Source: Neotamlana nanhaiensis (GTDB taxonomy: Bacteria; Bacteroidota; Bacteroidia; Flavobacteriales; Flavobacteriaceae). From it: 64,000 nt of DNA. Below are positions 46,650 through 56,637 of this stretch, piece by piece. The stretch covers positions 24,420-88,419 of the forward strand of contig NZ_JTDV01000019.1 in the NCBI RefSeq assembly GCF_000943555.1, given 5' to 3'. How positions within the stretch are numbered: the stretch's first letter is position 1; the number at the start of each line of letters is the position of its first letter. The translations under genes and the position numbers were made by a program. Below the pieces are notes generated by a model. The model ran no database searches. It worked only from the letters and a program-made list of their open reading frames with translations, and was not told the origin of the DNA.

Positions 46650-48563
46650 ATGAAAAATATTATGAAATTTAAAAGAACATGGTCGTCAGTATTAGTTGTA
46701 CTGATGGTAATGACATCTTGTAATCTAGATGAAGTTAATTATACAATTAACGATACAGAGTTAGTTTATAGTGACCCTGAAGGCTATGAAGCTCTTATAA
46801 ACTTTGGCTATAACAGCTTATACTTCATGTACGGTAAGTTAGATGGTATAGGTAACCAAGAACTGGGTACCGACCTATGGTGGTCGCTTAACCGTCTCCA
46901 GCATTTTGCTCAATATGGCGATATATTAGGAACAGACCAAGGCCAAAACGCTGTATTTTTTCAAGGTATGTACGCCGCTGTAAACTATGCTAACCTTGCT
47001 ATATATTATGCAGATCAAGTAGATGATTATACCGAAGAACAAAAAAATAAAAAAGTGGCTGAGGCCTATTTTATTAGAGGCTGGAGCAATCTGCAAATTG
47101 TAGAACAATATGGCGGTGTGGTATTACGTACACTACCCTCTGTAGTAAGTCAAGAAAGTGATAATTTCCCTGAAAGAAGTTCTGAAGAAGAATTCTATGA
47201 TCTCATTATTAGCGATTTAGAATTTGCTGTTGAATACCTTCCTATTGATCAAGGGCCAGAAACAGGCCGAGCATCTCGTAAAGCTGCTTTAGGCATGCTT
47301 ACTAAAGCATACCTTCAAAGAACCCGATTAGGAGATGAAGCTACTTATGCAACAAAAGCTTTAGCTACTGCTAAAGAACTGATTGACAACCAAGCCGCTT
47401 ATGGCTGTGGACTTTGGACTAGCACAGCAACCGAGTCTGGCTACGAGCAGTTATGGGCTGGCCTAAATAATAAAAACAATAAAGAGTTTTTATTCTCTCA
47501 ATATATCGATGCCAACGACGAGACATTAAACAACCCTGAAGGTGCCAACCGTGGCCGTACGCGACAATACTACGAAGCCGATTTAAAAAATGTTGGTGCC
47601 GAATGGGGAACAACAGAAAAGAATTGTGCGTGGTATGGCAGAGCAAACAGTAATGGTATAAAACCAACAAAATACTTATTGACAGAGGTGTTTACACCAG
47701 AGAAAGACCCAGCTGATACTAGATTTGAAAACACCTTCTTTACTGAATACTATAACTCTAGATGGTCTGATTTTACCATTTCTGAAGGTTTAGTAAACAC
47801 TTACAACAAAAACCAAAATCTGATAGGCCATGTTATCAAAAACACAGCAGCCACTTATGAACCTGGAGAAGTTTATTATGATGGAAGAACAGTAAACCGC
47901 CGTGTTAATGCTTCTGGAAATGTAAACATGGTTGATGATAATAACGATGGTTATCTAGACGGTATTTCGGTATTTACCCCTAATTACCCTATGACAGCGG
48001 CAGAAAAAAGAGATTTACCTTTCTTAGTTGTAACACCAGATGAAATGTTCCAACCAAACGGCCAATGGGTTGACGAATCGTATGGTACATTAAGCGACAA
48101 GTATATGCGTATGTACCCTTCCTTTAATAAATTTTCATCTTTACATTGGATCTACAACAACCAACGTTGGTTAGGTGATATTCCAATTCTTCGATTAGGA
48201 GATGTATATCTTCTGGCTGCCGAAGCAGCACTTCGTGCTAATAACGATCAGGCTACTGCTGCAATGTATGTTAATGCTGTGCGTGAAAGAGCAGCCATTT
48301 CTAGCCGTGCTTCAGAAATGACCGTTAGCGCTGGAGAAGTAGATCTTGATTTTATCTTGGCAGAACGTGCCCGCGAACTTACGGGCGAGCAAGTACGTTG
48401 GGAAGATCTAAAACGTTTTGGGAAACTCAACAATACTTACCTAAACCAAACCAACCCAGATATTACAGGTTTTGTTGATGGCAAACACGAAGTAAGACCA
48501 ATTCCACAAGCATTTTTAGATGCTATTGGTAATGCCGATACCTTCGGTTCAAACGGATATTAA
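46650..48563 (+). CDS. SusD/RagB-like surface glycan-binding lipoprotein
   Basis: A 637-residue lipoprotein (lipobox MTSC) of SusD fold: YEALINFGYNSLYFMYGKLD, DYTEEQKNKKVAEAYFIRGW, SRKAALGMLTKAYLQR, ILRLGDVYLLAAEAALRAN and ERARELTGEQVRWEDLKRFG. It pairs with the STN-containing SusC upstream. It is quite different in sequence from the first SusD of the window, so the two pairs may bind different pectin parts. A perfect-looking terminator follows at 48584-48634. Confidence 0.93.
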   Translation: MKNIMKFKRTWSSVLVVLMVMTSCNLDEVNYTINDTELVYSDPEGYEALINFGYNSLYFMYGKLDGIGNQELGTDLWWSLNRLQHFAQYGDILGTDQGQNAVFFQGMYAAVNYANLAIYYADQVDDYTEEQKNKKVAEAYFIRGWSNLQIVEQYGGVVLRTLPSVVSQESDNFPERSSEEEFYDLIISDLEFAVEYLPIDQGPETGRASRKAALGMLTKAYLQRTRLGDEATYATKALATAKELIDNQAAYGCGLWTSTATESGYEQLWAGLNNKNNKEFLFSQYIDANDETLNNPEGANRGRTRQYYEADLKNVGAEWGTTEKNCAWYGRANSNGIKPTKYLLTEVFTPEKDPADTRFENTFFTEYYNSRWSDFTISEGLVNTYNKNQNLIGHVIKNTAATYEPGEVYYDGRTVNRRVNASGNVNMVDDNNDGYLDGISVFTPNYPMTAAEKRDLPFLVVTPDEMFQPNGQWVDESYGTLSDKYMRMYPSFNKFSSLHWIYNNQRWLGDIPILRLGDVYLLAAEAALRANNDQATAAMYVNAVRERAAISSRASEMTVSAGEVDLDFILAERARELTGEQVRWEDLKRFGKLNNTYLNQTNPDITGFVDGKHEVRPIPQAFLDAIGNADTFGSNGY

Positions 48564-48583
48564 AAGTTAGTTTATATTTTCTG

Positions 48584-48634
48584 AATATTACCCATGCTTT
48601 TAAAGTGGTAAAAGCATGCGGTAATATTTTTTTT
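48584..48634 (+). terminator. Strong terminator after the second SusC/SusD unit
   Basis: AATATTACCCATGCTTTTA (48584-48602) pairs with TAAAAGCATGCGGTAATATT (48609-48628) with a single bulged base, followed by a run of eight T. It lies 20 bp after the SusD stop and ends the sigma/FecR-controlled unit. Confidence 0.9.
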
Positions 48635-48671
48635 GGTTTGAATTGTAGTGGCAAACCGCTATCTTTAAACT

Positions 48672-49439
48672 ATGAAAAAATCGTTTCAAGCCACTGTCTT
48701 TATTGCCTTATTAAGCACCTTTACTTTATTAGCTCAAAACAAAAAAACTACTATTTATCTCGTTGGTGATTCAACCATGTGCTTGTACGACGATAGCCGA
48801 TTCCCGCAAGAAGGTTGGGGCATGCCGTTTGCTAATTTTTTTAATGCTTCGGCTAAAATTGAAAACCATGCCAAGGGCGGACGTAGCTCTCGATCGTTTA
48901 TAGAAGAAAACCGTTGGCAACCAATTGTTGATAGTCTTCAAGCAGGCGATTATGTTTTAATTCAGTTTGGGCACAACGATGCGCAGAACTCAAAAGATCA
49001 TCCCGATAGAAAAACCACACCAAACGAATACAAAACCTATCTTAAAAAATATATTACTGAGAGTCAGTCAAGAAAAGCAAAACCCATTATAATTACTCCA
49101 GTAACGCGTTGGAGATTTAATAATCATGACAAAGCGCAAGCTTGCCATACTCCATATTCGAACGCGGCTAAAGAGGTAGCCATAGAAAACAATATTCCGT
49201 TAATTGATTTAGACCAAAAAAGTCGTGAATTATTAAACTCCATGGGTAAAGATGCCTCACGCTATTTGTTCATGTATTTTAATGAAGGTGAATTTTTCAA
49301 ATTTCCAAATGGCTATCCAGACGACACACATTTTACAGATTTTGGAGCCAGAAAAATGGCGGAAATTGTATTAAATGATATTCTAAAGCAAGAGTTAGAT
49401 TTGGCTAATTTTCTTATAAAACCTTACGAAAGAAAATAA
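48672..49439 (+). CDS. CE12 rhamnogalacturonan acetylesterase (SGNH hydrolase), second copy
   Basis: A 255-residue exported enzyme (signal ends LLAQN). SGNH blocks: LVGDSTM (nucleophile Ser), AKGGRSSRSFIEENRW (Gly), QFGHNDAQ (Asn) and DDTHFTDFGA (catalytic Asp and His). It is paralogous to the protein at 18511 but clearly different in the middle region (TPVTRWRFNNHDKAQACHTP). The two may act on different acetylated positions or chains. It stands alone between a terminator and the promoter of the giant CE8 gene. Confidence 0.9.
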   Translation: MKKSFQATVFIALLSTFTLLAQNKKTTIYLVGDSTMCLYDDSRFPQEGWGMPFANFFNASAKIENHAKGGRSSRSFIEENRWQPIVDSLQAGDYVLIQFGHNDAQNSKDHPDRKTTPNEYKTYLKKYITESQSRKAKPIIITPVTRWRFNNHDKAQACHTPYSNAAKEVAIENNIPLIDLDQKSRELLNSMGKDASRYLFMYFNEGEFFKFPNGYPDDTHFTDFGARKMAEIVLNDILKQELDLANFLIKPYERK

Positions 49440-49464
49440 TATTTACGCAAAACCAGCTTAATTT

Positions 49465-49509
49465 TTTGCTTAAAAAAGATTTTTTAATACTTTTATGTAA
49501 TCGATTACA
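49465..49509 (+). promoter_or_regulatory. Promoter and perfect LacI-type operator of the giant CE8 gene
   Basis: TTTG (49465-49468), exactly 19 bp, TACTTTTA (49488-49495), then the perfect 14-bp palindrome TGTAATCGATTACA (49496-49509). The geometry is the same as at the first SusC promoter. About 130 bp of leader separate it from the start codon at 49641. The leader has no open frame or clear hairpin. Confidence 0.8.
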
Positions 49510-49640
49510 ATTTTATAATTACCACTATAAAAACAGTAATCAAGGTTGTATTTATAGAACAAACAGCATAGTTACATTAAAAAAAGGATAATTAATGTAA
49601 CTAGGTTCAACAAAACTAATAACTAAATTAAACTAAGACA

Positions 49641-52600
49641 ATGAAAAAACTTTCCTTTGTTTTCATGGTTCCTTTGTTACTATTTACATTTTTGGCGCAG
49701 GGACAAACAACACTAACCGACACAGCCACAAGTATTACTTGGGCGTTAGATGAAGGTTCTGCTGCACAATCAGAAACTTATCAAACAGGAACAGACGATT
49801 TTTTTATGCCTGCGACTGTTTCAGCTGGAACCAATCTCATATTCTACTCTGGAGGTGATCCAGCAGGAATAAGAACAGCCAACGGTGGCACATTTACCTG
49901 TTGGGAAACCAATGGTAAAATTGATACCTCTGGACCTGAAAGTGCGGTTGATTTTAGTATTCAACCCATCGACGGGCTAACATTTACACCAACCCTAATC
50001 ACTCTAGATGCCCAAAGATTTGGAACCGGAAATGGTTTATTAGATATAGAGTGGGTTAACGAAAATGGCACCACTAGCGTGGTGACAGCTCAAGCCACAG
50101 CAAGAGACAACACCGGTGAATTTTCGGCTTTAAGTTTCGATGTTAGTGGTTTAGGTATCACGGCAGGTTCTGGGGTAAACACCTTAAAATTATATTTATA
50201 CAGTTTACAAGAAACAAAGCAATTTGGTCTTGCAAATGTTAAGATTGAAGGTGTTTTAAACGGAACATTTGGTTTACCAACAAGCTATAATTTAGCCGAT
50301 GGTTCAACATTCGAAAACACTGGAACACAATGGGATCCTGTTACAACAACCACAAGTCCAGACGGTAAATTACGCACGCAAGCTGCAACATCGCAATGGC
50401 ATAGCGCCAATTACGGTATTGCTTTTAAAGATGGAAATTCTTTAGAAATTGATGTTGAAGGTACCAATACAACGGTTCGTTTCTACGGATCGGTTTACAG
50501 CTCAGGTACAATGAGCGGTGGTACAACTATGGGCGGAAGCGAACTTGGTACAGCCGATGTAAAAGTTGCTGAAGACCGCACAGGTTACTACGAATTTAAT
50601 TACGTTGGTGGCCCAACAACACTATACTTTACTTTTAGTGGTAGTAACGCTTACACCCCTGCTATCGATGTAACAAATCTTGCGGTTACATTCGCAAAAG
50701 CTGATGCTTGGGATTTTGGAGCACAACAACTTGACGCTGTGCTATACAACAACATGCTAACCGAAGATAAAATAAACGCTTGGTACGATGGTGTTACACC
50801 AGGAACTTCTGGTCAAAACACACCGACTTCGTTTACTGAAGGTATTTTAACATGGACTAGTTCTAGTAGCACAAGCGATCGTTTAAGAACATCGAACACC
50901 AACCTAACACGCTACGACGAAAACGTTGGCACAACCAACCCAGAATATACGGGTAGAATTTACAGTAACAGTCGTTCAGATAGTAGAAACTTCACCTTAA
51001 CTTTAAATGAAGATGATGAAGTTACCGTTGCCGTAGCTACTCAAGATGGTAGCGCAAACAACATTCAATTCCAAAATGTTGCAGATCCTGCGCTTCAAGA
51101 CGATATTATTTCTATTGGCACCGATGTAGTTGAAGCTAAATTTGTTGCCAAAGCAGCAGGAACTTACAAATTATTTTCTTCAAACGACAAAATGAGCGTT
51201 TACCGAATTATAAGAGCAGATGCAAAATACGCTATCGTTACTGGAAATGTAGATGAAACAAATACTCCTGGACTTCCAGATGGTTATGCTATCGACTTTA
51301 CTAACGAAGCTGGTAAAACGTTTTCGGCAATAGTTTCTGGTGGTACTTACAGCATTAATCTTCCAAAAGGTTACACTTACGATCTTAGCGTAAGTGGTGC
51401 AAACGGTTATTTAGTAGCCAACGATTTAAATATTTCGGTTGAAGATGATATGATGCACGATGTGGTACTTGTTCAAGTAAACCTATACAACCTTAGCGGA
51501 AATATTACTGGTTTAGCTGATGCTTCTGCTTTAAGCGGATTAACTTTTACTCCAGACCCAAATGCCGATACGGTTTACAGCCCTATAGTTAATTTCGATA
51601 CCGATGCTGGTACGTATTCTGTTAATATTGAAGCTGATGTTGAATATACGATTTCAGCTGAAGGTGTAAACGATTACGAAATTCCTTCAAACACTATTAC
51701 GATTGGTGCTGCCGATGAAACTAGTGATATTGCTTTTGGTTTAAAACCAACGCATAGCGTAACTATAAATGCTTCAGATCTAGATGCGACGCAGTTAAGC
51801 GAATTAAGTTTAACTTTTACAAATCTTAACGAAGATGGTTATAGCTATACATTTACCGATGTGTCAACTATTGCACTTCGTGATGGTGTTTATGCTATTG
51901 CTTACGATGGCATAGACAACTACCCTATTGAAATGGCATTAACCTCTAACCTAACGGTTGCTGGTGCCGATACTTCAAAAGATTTAAGCTTCAACCCTGT
52001 TACAGCTTGGTACTTTAACGATAAAACCATTTCTGGAGCTACAGCTTACAAAGGCTTACAATTTACAGGCAGCGTAAATGTACGTGGTGGGAATGGCGAT
52101 TTAAATGCAGGTTCTGGAGCTACCATCGATATTCCTGTAAAAGTTGGCGATAAAGTTATTATTACCGATTATTACGCTTCAAACTATACAGTTGTTGGCG
52201 GCGAAACTATCGCGAACACCTCAAACAGTACAAGCGTAAACGTAGTAACAGAATATGTATATCCAGGAACTACAGACGGAACAGTTACTATTGCCGTTGG
52301 AGGAACATCTTATTTCGTTTCAATTGTTACGGTTTCAATTACACCTTACACTGCTACAATTACCGTAGGAGAAGATAAAGATTACCAAACCATTAACGGC
52401 GCTCTTGATGCTATTTCTAAAATGGATAGACCAAATAACGAGCGTGTAACCGTTTTAATTGATGCTGGTAATTACGAAGAAATGTTAGTTATTAAAAGCG
52501 ATAATGTAACACTTAAAAATGCAGCTACAATGCCTTCAATTGCTATTTTAAATGAAGGTGTAGATATTGATGCTAATGGTGTAAGAATCACATCGTATTA

Positions 52601-54494
52601 CGGTCAGAAATACAACTTCTTTAGCCAAGGTGTAGATAACAAATGGAGTGCCGAAGCATTAGCTGTAAATAAAGCAAACGGTTATACCGAATATGAAAAC
52701 CGTGAAGGTACTGGTGGCGGATCGTCGTACTGGAACGCAACCGTAGTAGTTGAAGCTACAGGTTTAATTGTAGAAGATATTATTTTAGAAAACTCGTTTA
52801 ACCAATACATTTCTAAAAAAGAATCGGAAGATGTAGTTATGGCAAAAAACCCAGATTCTGAGCCAACACGTCCAACAGACTACGGAAATACTGCTGTACA
52901 AAACAGAGGTGCTGGTTACGTAACGCAAGCGGCTGCCCTTGGTGTTGCTGCAAGTGCAGATAAAGTAGTCCTTAATAATTGTCGTGTTATTGGTCGTCAA
53001 GATTCATTTTACGGTGCAGCTCCTGCCAGAGTTGTAGTTTATAAAGGTATTATGATGGGTGCTGTTGATTATATTTTTGGTGCTATGAATGCTGTGTTCT
53101 ACCAAACACAATTCATGTTTAACACCAGCGACACTTCTAGCGATGCAGCTTATATTACCGCTGCACAACAATCTGGAACTCGCGGTTACTTAATGTACGA
53201 ATGTCATGTAACATCACCTATTCCAGGTGTAGAAACAGCATCAACTTACGGTGCAAAACCAGGTTATTTTGGTCGCCCATGGAGCCCGAATACTAGTGAA
53301 GTTGTATTTTATAACACGACTGTAGATGCTTCAACATTCCCAGGATACGAAGGGCAATCGTTAATTAGCCCAGAAGGATGGACGAGCTCACTTGGTGGTG
53401 AATCGCCAATGATGTACGAGTACGGCACTATTGAGCTTTCAGGTGAAGACAATTCTGGAAACAGAGCGTCTTGGTCTACTGTTTTAACTTCTGAAACGTT
53501 AACAGAAGGTACAGAAATTACAACCTTTAACTTTACTAAAGGAATCGACGATTGGGATCCAATCCCGATGTTAAACGCTGAAGAAGATTCAGATTACGAT
53601 GGTGTAGTTGATACGGCTGATAATTGTCCATCAACATACAACCCAGATCAAGCCGATTTTGACAATGATGGTATTGGTGATGTTTGTGAAGATAGCGATG
53701 GTGATGGTATTATAGACAGCGAAGATAGTTGTCCAGAATCAGAAGCAGGTGTAGTAATTGATGTATTTGGTTGTGAGGTATTCAAATTGCCTTCAGATAA
53801 CTTCAATATTTTAGCAACGGCAGTAAGTTGTAGTAACACAAATGATGGCTATTTAAGCATCACTGCAAACAATTCGAGCTACACTTATGTTGTTACTATT
53901 GATGGTGCTAACGCAGGAACTTTCACTTCTGATACTACAATAACCGAACTTACGGCTGGTACATATGCCGTTTGTATTTCTATTGATGGTAAATCGAACT
54001 ACATGCAATGTTTCAACATTACTATCGATGGTCCAACACCATTAAGCTCTACTTCAAGAGTTAATCGTAAAGATAAAACAGCAACATTTGAAGTTTCAGG
54101 TTCTAGCAACTATACCATAAATCATAATGGAAATATTAGTACAACCGCACAACAATCTATAGTTGTAAACTTGGTTCCTGGAATTAACGACATTACTATT
54201 TCAACCGATGTAAGTTGTCAAGGTAAATTAAACGAAAGCATCTTCTTATCTGAAGAAGTTGCCGTGTTCCCTAACCCAACAACTGGTCGTTTACAAATTT
54301 ATGTAAATGGTAGCGATGCGACTGTGCAACTTTCGGTATTAGACCTTCAAGGTAGATTGTACGAAAACAAGCTTGAAAACCTCACGTCTAGTAGAGTTTT
54401 AAATATGGATATTTCAAACTATAAAAATGGGGTTTACTTCTTAAAGCTTAACTCTAGTACTGTTAACCAATCAATTAAAATTGTAAAAAATTAA
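49641..54494 (+). CDS. Giant multidomain CE8 pectin methylesterase, T9SS-secreted
   Basis: A 1617-residue protein with a signal peptide (ends LAQGQ). Residues about 25-520 hold three beta-sandwich, CBM-like modules I cannot name. Residues about 530-800 are CarboxypepD/CnaB-like repeats (VNLYNLSGNITGLADASALS), and another sandwich follows (AWYFNDKTISGATAYKGLQF). A CE8 beta-helix lies at about 905-1300 (GEDKDYQTINGALDAISKM; GRQDSFYGAAPARVVVYKG; GAVDYIFGAM; YFGRPWSP), keeping the Gln, both Asp and the Arg-Trp. TSP3 calcium repeats sit at about 1314-1370 (DSDYDGVVDTADNCPS; DFDNDGIGDVCEDSDGDGI) and a T9SS sorting domain at about 1534-1617 (VAVFPNPTTGRLQIYV). Likely secreted to the surface and able to hold insoluble pectin. 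It has its own LacI-type promoter. Confidence 0.9.
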   Translation: MKKLSFVFMVPLLLFTFLAQGQTTLTDTATSITWALDEGSAAQSETYQTGTDDFFMPATVSAGTNLIFYSGGDPAGIRTANGGTFTCWETNGKIDTSGPESAVDFSIQPIDGLTFTPTLITLDAQRFGTGNGLLDIEWVNENGTTSVVTAQATARDNTGEFSALSFDVSGLGITAGSGVNTLKLYLYSLQETKQFGLANVKIEGVLNGTFGLPTSYNLADGSTFENTGTQWDPVTTTTSPDGKLRTQAATSQWHSANYGIAFKDGNSLEIDVEGTNTTVRFYGSVYSSGTMSGGTTMGGSELGTADVKVAEDRTGYYEFNYVGGPTTLYFTFSGSNAYTPAIDVTNLAVTFAKADAWDFGAQQLDAVLYNNMLTEDKINAWYDGVTPGTSGQNTPTSFTEGILTWTSSSSTSDRLRTSNTNLTRYDENVGTTNPEYTGRIYSNSRSDSRNFTLTLNEDDEVTVAVATQDGSANNIQFQNVADPALQDDIISIGTDVVEAKFVAKAAGTYKLFSSNDKMSVYRIIRADAKYAIVTGNVDETNTPGLPDGYAIDFTNEAGKTFSAIVSGGTYSINLPKGYTYDLSVSGANGYLVANDLNISVEDDMMHDVVLVQVNLYNLSGNITGLADASALSGLTFTPDPNADTVYSPIVNFDTDAGTYSVNIEADVEYTISAEGVNDYEIPSNTITIGAADETSDIAFGLKPTHSVTINASDLDATQLSELSLTFTNLNEDGYSYTFTDVSTIALRDGVYAIAYDGIDNYPIEMALTSNLTVAGADTSKDLSFNPVTAWYFNDKTISGATAYKGLQFTGSVNVRGGNGDLNAGSGATIDIPVKVGDKVIITDYYASNYTVVGGETIANTSNSTSVNVVTEYVYPGTTDGTVTIAVGGTSYFVSIVTVSITPYTATITVGEDKDYQTINGALDAISKMDRPNNERVTVLIDAGNYEEMLVIKSDNVTLKNAATMPSIAILNEGVDIDANGVRITSYYGQKYNFFSQGVDNKWSAEALAVNKANGYTEYENREGTGGGSSYWNATVVVEATGLIVEDIILENSFNQYISKKESEDVVMAKNPDSEPTRPTDYGNTAVQNRGAGYVTQAAALGVAASADKVVLNNCRVIGRQDSFYGAAPARVVVYKGIMMGAVDYIFGAMNAVFYQTQFMFNTSDTSSDAAYITAAQQSGTRGYLMYECHVTSPIPGVETASTYGAKPGYFGRPWSPNTSEVVFYNTTVDASTFPGYEGQSLISPEGWTSSLGGESPMMYEYGTIELSGEDNSGNRASWSTVLTSETLTEGTEITTFNFTKGIDDWDPIPMLNAEEDSDYDGVVDTADNCPSTYNPDQADFDNDGIGDVCEDSDGDGIIDSEDSCPESEAGVVIDVFGCEVFKLPSDNFNILATAVSCSNTNDGYLSITANNSSYTYVVTIDGANAGTFTSDTTITELTAGTYAVCISIDGKSNYMQCFNITIDGPTPLSSTSRVNRKDKTATFEVSGSSNYTINHNGNISTTAQQSIVVNLVPGINDITISTDVSCQGKLNESIFLSEEVAVFPNPTTGRLQIYVNGSDATVQLSVLDLQGRLYENKLENLTSSRVLNMDISNYKNGVYFLKLNSSTVNQSIKIVKN

Positions 54495-54497
54495 ATT

Positions 54498-56339
54498 ATG
54501 AAAACGGCATTATATAATTTATACTATAAAACCCTTATAGCTATTTTAGCGGGTGTAGTTTTTGTAGGCTGTTCGGACGACGACACCATGAAAACGATGT
54601 ACACCACTACGCCAGGTGCAGCAAATTTAACGCTGCCTTTAAACAATGAAGAGTGCGAAATTGGTGAGATAATTGACGATAAAGCAACAGTAACCTTTAA
54701 TTGGGATGCTGCCAATGCTACCGAAAATTACAACCTTACAATTACCAATTTAACAACGCAAAACCAAACCCTTAATGTTGGTTTAGAAACTAACTCAACA
54801 GTAGTTACTTTAACAAGAGGTTACGCGTATTCTTGGACAGTAACATCGAGAAATTCTGGTGATACAACTACCGATTCTGAAACTTGGAAGTTTTATCTAG
54901 CTGGCGATGCCGAATCGAATAATGTTCCGTTTCCAGCAACCCTATTAAAGCCATTATCTGGAACTACTATTGCTCCTTTAGATGGAAAAATTACTTTCGA
55001 ATGGGAAGGTGGCGATCCTGATGGCGACGATGTAACTTATACACTTTTTGTAGATACCGTTGACGGTAAACAAGAACCTCTTGAAGAATGGAAAAACTTA
55101 ACCGAAACAAGTTTAACTGTTGATGTTTTAGATGATACCATTTATTATTGGCATGTTGAAACTACCGATGGCGTAAACACTTCAATAAGTCAAACCTACA
55201 CATTCGAAACAGGAACACCTGATGGCATAATTGTAAGTACAAGTGAAGAAATAATTAGCGCAATAAACAGTGCCGCTGCTGGCGACATCATTCATGTACG
55301 TGGTGGTGAATATACATTTGCAAGCACTATTGAAATTAACACAAGTGGCCTTAACGGTACACCAATTACTTTACAAGCTTATACTGCCGATGGTATAAGA
55401 CCAACATTTAATTTCTCATCGATGAGTGAAGATTCATCGAATCGCGGAATTCAATTAAATGGTGCAAATTGGCATATTAAAGGCATTGATGTTTTAGGTG
55501 CTGAGGATAATGGTATGTTTATTAGTGGTAACGGCAACCTTATTGAGTTCTGTACCTTTAGCGAAAATGCCGATTCTGGTTTACAAATTGGTAATGGCGG
55601 TGCTAACAATACTATTTTAAATTGTGACTCGTTTTACAACGCCGATTCTTCTTTAGAAAATGCAGACGGATTTGCTTGTAAACTAGATGCCGGAACTGGT
55701 AATAAATTTATTGGTTGTAGAGCATGGCAAAACCTTGATGATGGTTGGGACGGTTACATGCGTGGTAACGATAACATTACAACAACCTATGAAAACTGTT
55801 GGGCATTCAACAATGGTATTTTAAAAGATGGTAGCGTAGGCGCTGGTGATGGTAACGGATTTAAAACTGGTGGTAGTGACGATAAATTACTTTCGCACAA
55901 CGCCATTTACACAAACTGTATTGCAGCTGGAAATGTTTACGATGGTTTCGACCATAACAGTAACCGAGGTGATATTACAATGTATAATTGTGCAGCGTAT
56001 AGCAACGGCCGTAATATTAGCTTTAGCAGTACTAACATTGCAAATTCATTAACCATAAAAAATACGGTTAGTGTTGACAGTAATAGTTCAGACAGTTTTA
56101 ATGCAACCAATACAGATATAACAAACAATAGTTGGCAAGGTGGGCTATCAGCCGATTCAAGTGATTTTGAAAGCTTAGATATCGATTTATTAAGTGCACC
56201 AAGACTTACTGATGGAAGCTTACCAAACATCGATTTTATGAAACTTGTTTCTGGTAGCCATCTTATTGATGCTGGTGTTGATGTTGGATTAACATATAAT
56301 GGTTCTGCTCCAGATTTAGGAGCTTTTGAATCGAACTAA
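54498..56339 (+). CDS. PL9-type pectate lyase lipoprotein with fibronectin-like modules
   Basis: A 613-residue lipoprotein: lipobox VFVGC (Cys 25) followed by SDDD, a Bacteroidota surface-export type signal. Two fibronectin-III-like modules (about 40-135 and 140-245; WDAANATENYNLTITNL, FEWEGGDPDGDDVTYTLFVD) precede a right-handed beta-helix (about 250-600). The helix has the hallmarks of PL9: GLQIGNGGANNTILNCDSF, NADGFACKLDAGTGNKFIGC, DDGWDGYMRG, ENCWAFNNG and GDGNGFKTGG, whose Lys is probably the catalytic base, plus HNAIYTNCIAAGN and GFDHN. It is 3 bp after the giant CE8 gene, so an esterase and a lyase are made together. Confidence 0.82.
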   Translation: MKTALYNLYYKTLIAILAGVVFVGCSDDDTMKTMYTTTPGAANLTLPLNNEECEIGEIIDDKATVTFNWDAANATENYNLTITNLTTQNQTLNVGLETNSTVVTLTRGYAYSWTVTSRNSGDTTTDSETWKFYLAGDAESNNVPFPATLLKPLSGTTIAPLDGKITFEWEGGDPDGDDVTYTLFVDTVDGKQEPLEEWKNLTETSLTVDVLDDTIYYWHVETTDGVNTSISQTYTFETGTPDGIIVSTSEEIISAINSAAAGDIIHVRGGEYTFASTIEINTSGLNGTPITLQAYTADGIRPTFNFSSMSEDSSNRGIQLNGANWHIKGIDVLGAEDNGMFISGNGNLIEFCTFSENADSGLQIGNGGANNTILNCDSFYNADSSLENADGFACKLDAGTGNKFIGCRAWQNLDDGWDGYMRGNDNITTTYENCWAFNNGILKDGSVGAGDGNGFKTGGSDDKLLSHNAIYTNCIAAGNVYDGFDHNSNRGDITMYNCAAYSNGRNISFSSTNIANSLTIKNTVSVDSNSSDSFNATNTDITNNSWQGGLSADSSDFESLDIDLLSAPRLTDGSLPNIDFMKLVSGSHLIDAGVDVGLTYNGSAPDLGAFESN

Positions 56340-56548
56340 CAAACCTTTAAAAAGAGGCTAATTGAATTTTAGGAAAGGCTCTTTAAAAAGCTAATCCTTT
56401 GTCATTGTAAATTATTGTCGAAGCACCAAACATAAATTTGGTTTAGACATTCCAAAGTTGACAAAAAATGACTTAACTTTTTAAACATCCCTTTAAAACT
56501 AATTTTCAATAGCCTCTTTTTTATTTATTTCATTGTCGATAATAATAT

Positions 56549-56568
56549 TAAATTTGCAATCGATTACG
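56549..56568 (+). promoter_or_regulatory. LacI-type operator over the -7 box of the LacI gene at 56638
   Basis: TAAATTTG (56549-56556) fits the -7 consensus TAnnTTTG, and TGCAATCGATTACG (56555-56568) overlaps its end, as at 21281. A -33 TTTG was not found at the right distance. The site suggests autoregulation. The remaining gap from 56340 has only a weak hairpin near 56350-56390 and no gene. Confidence 0.65.
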
Positions 56569-56637
56569 CTATTACACAATAATTGTTTAAATTTAAAACG
56601 TTAATTACCAACAAACTAACCAACCTTCTCCCTAACA

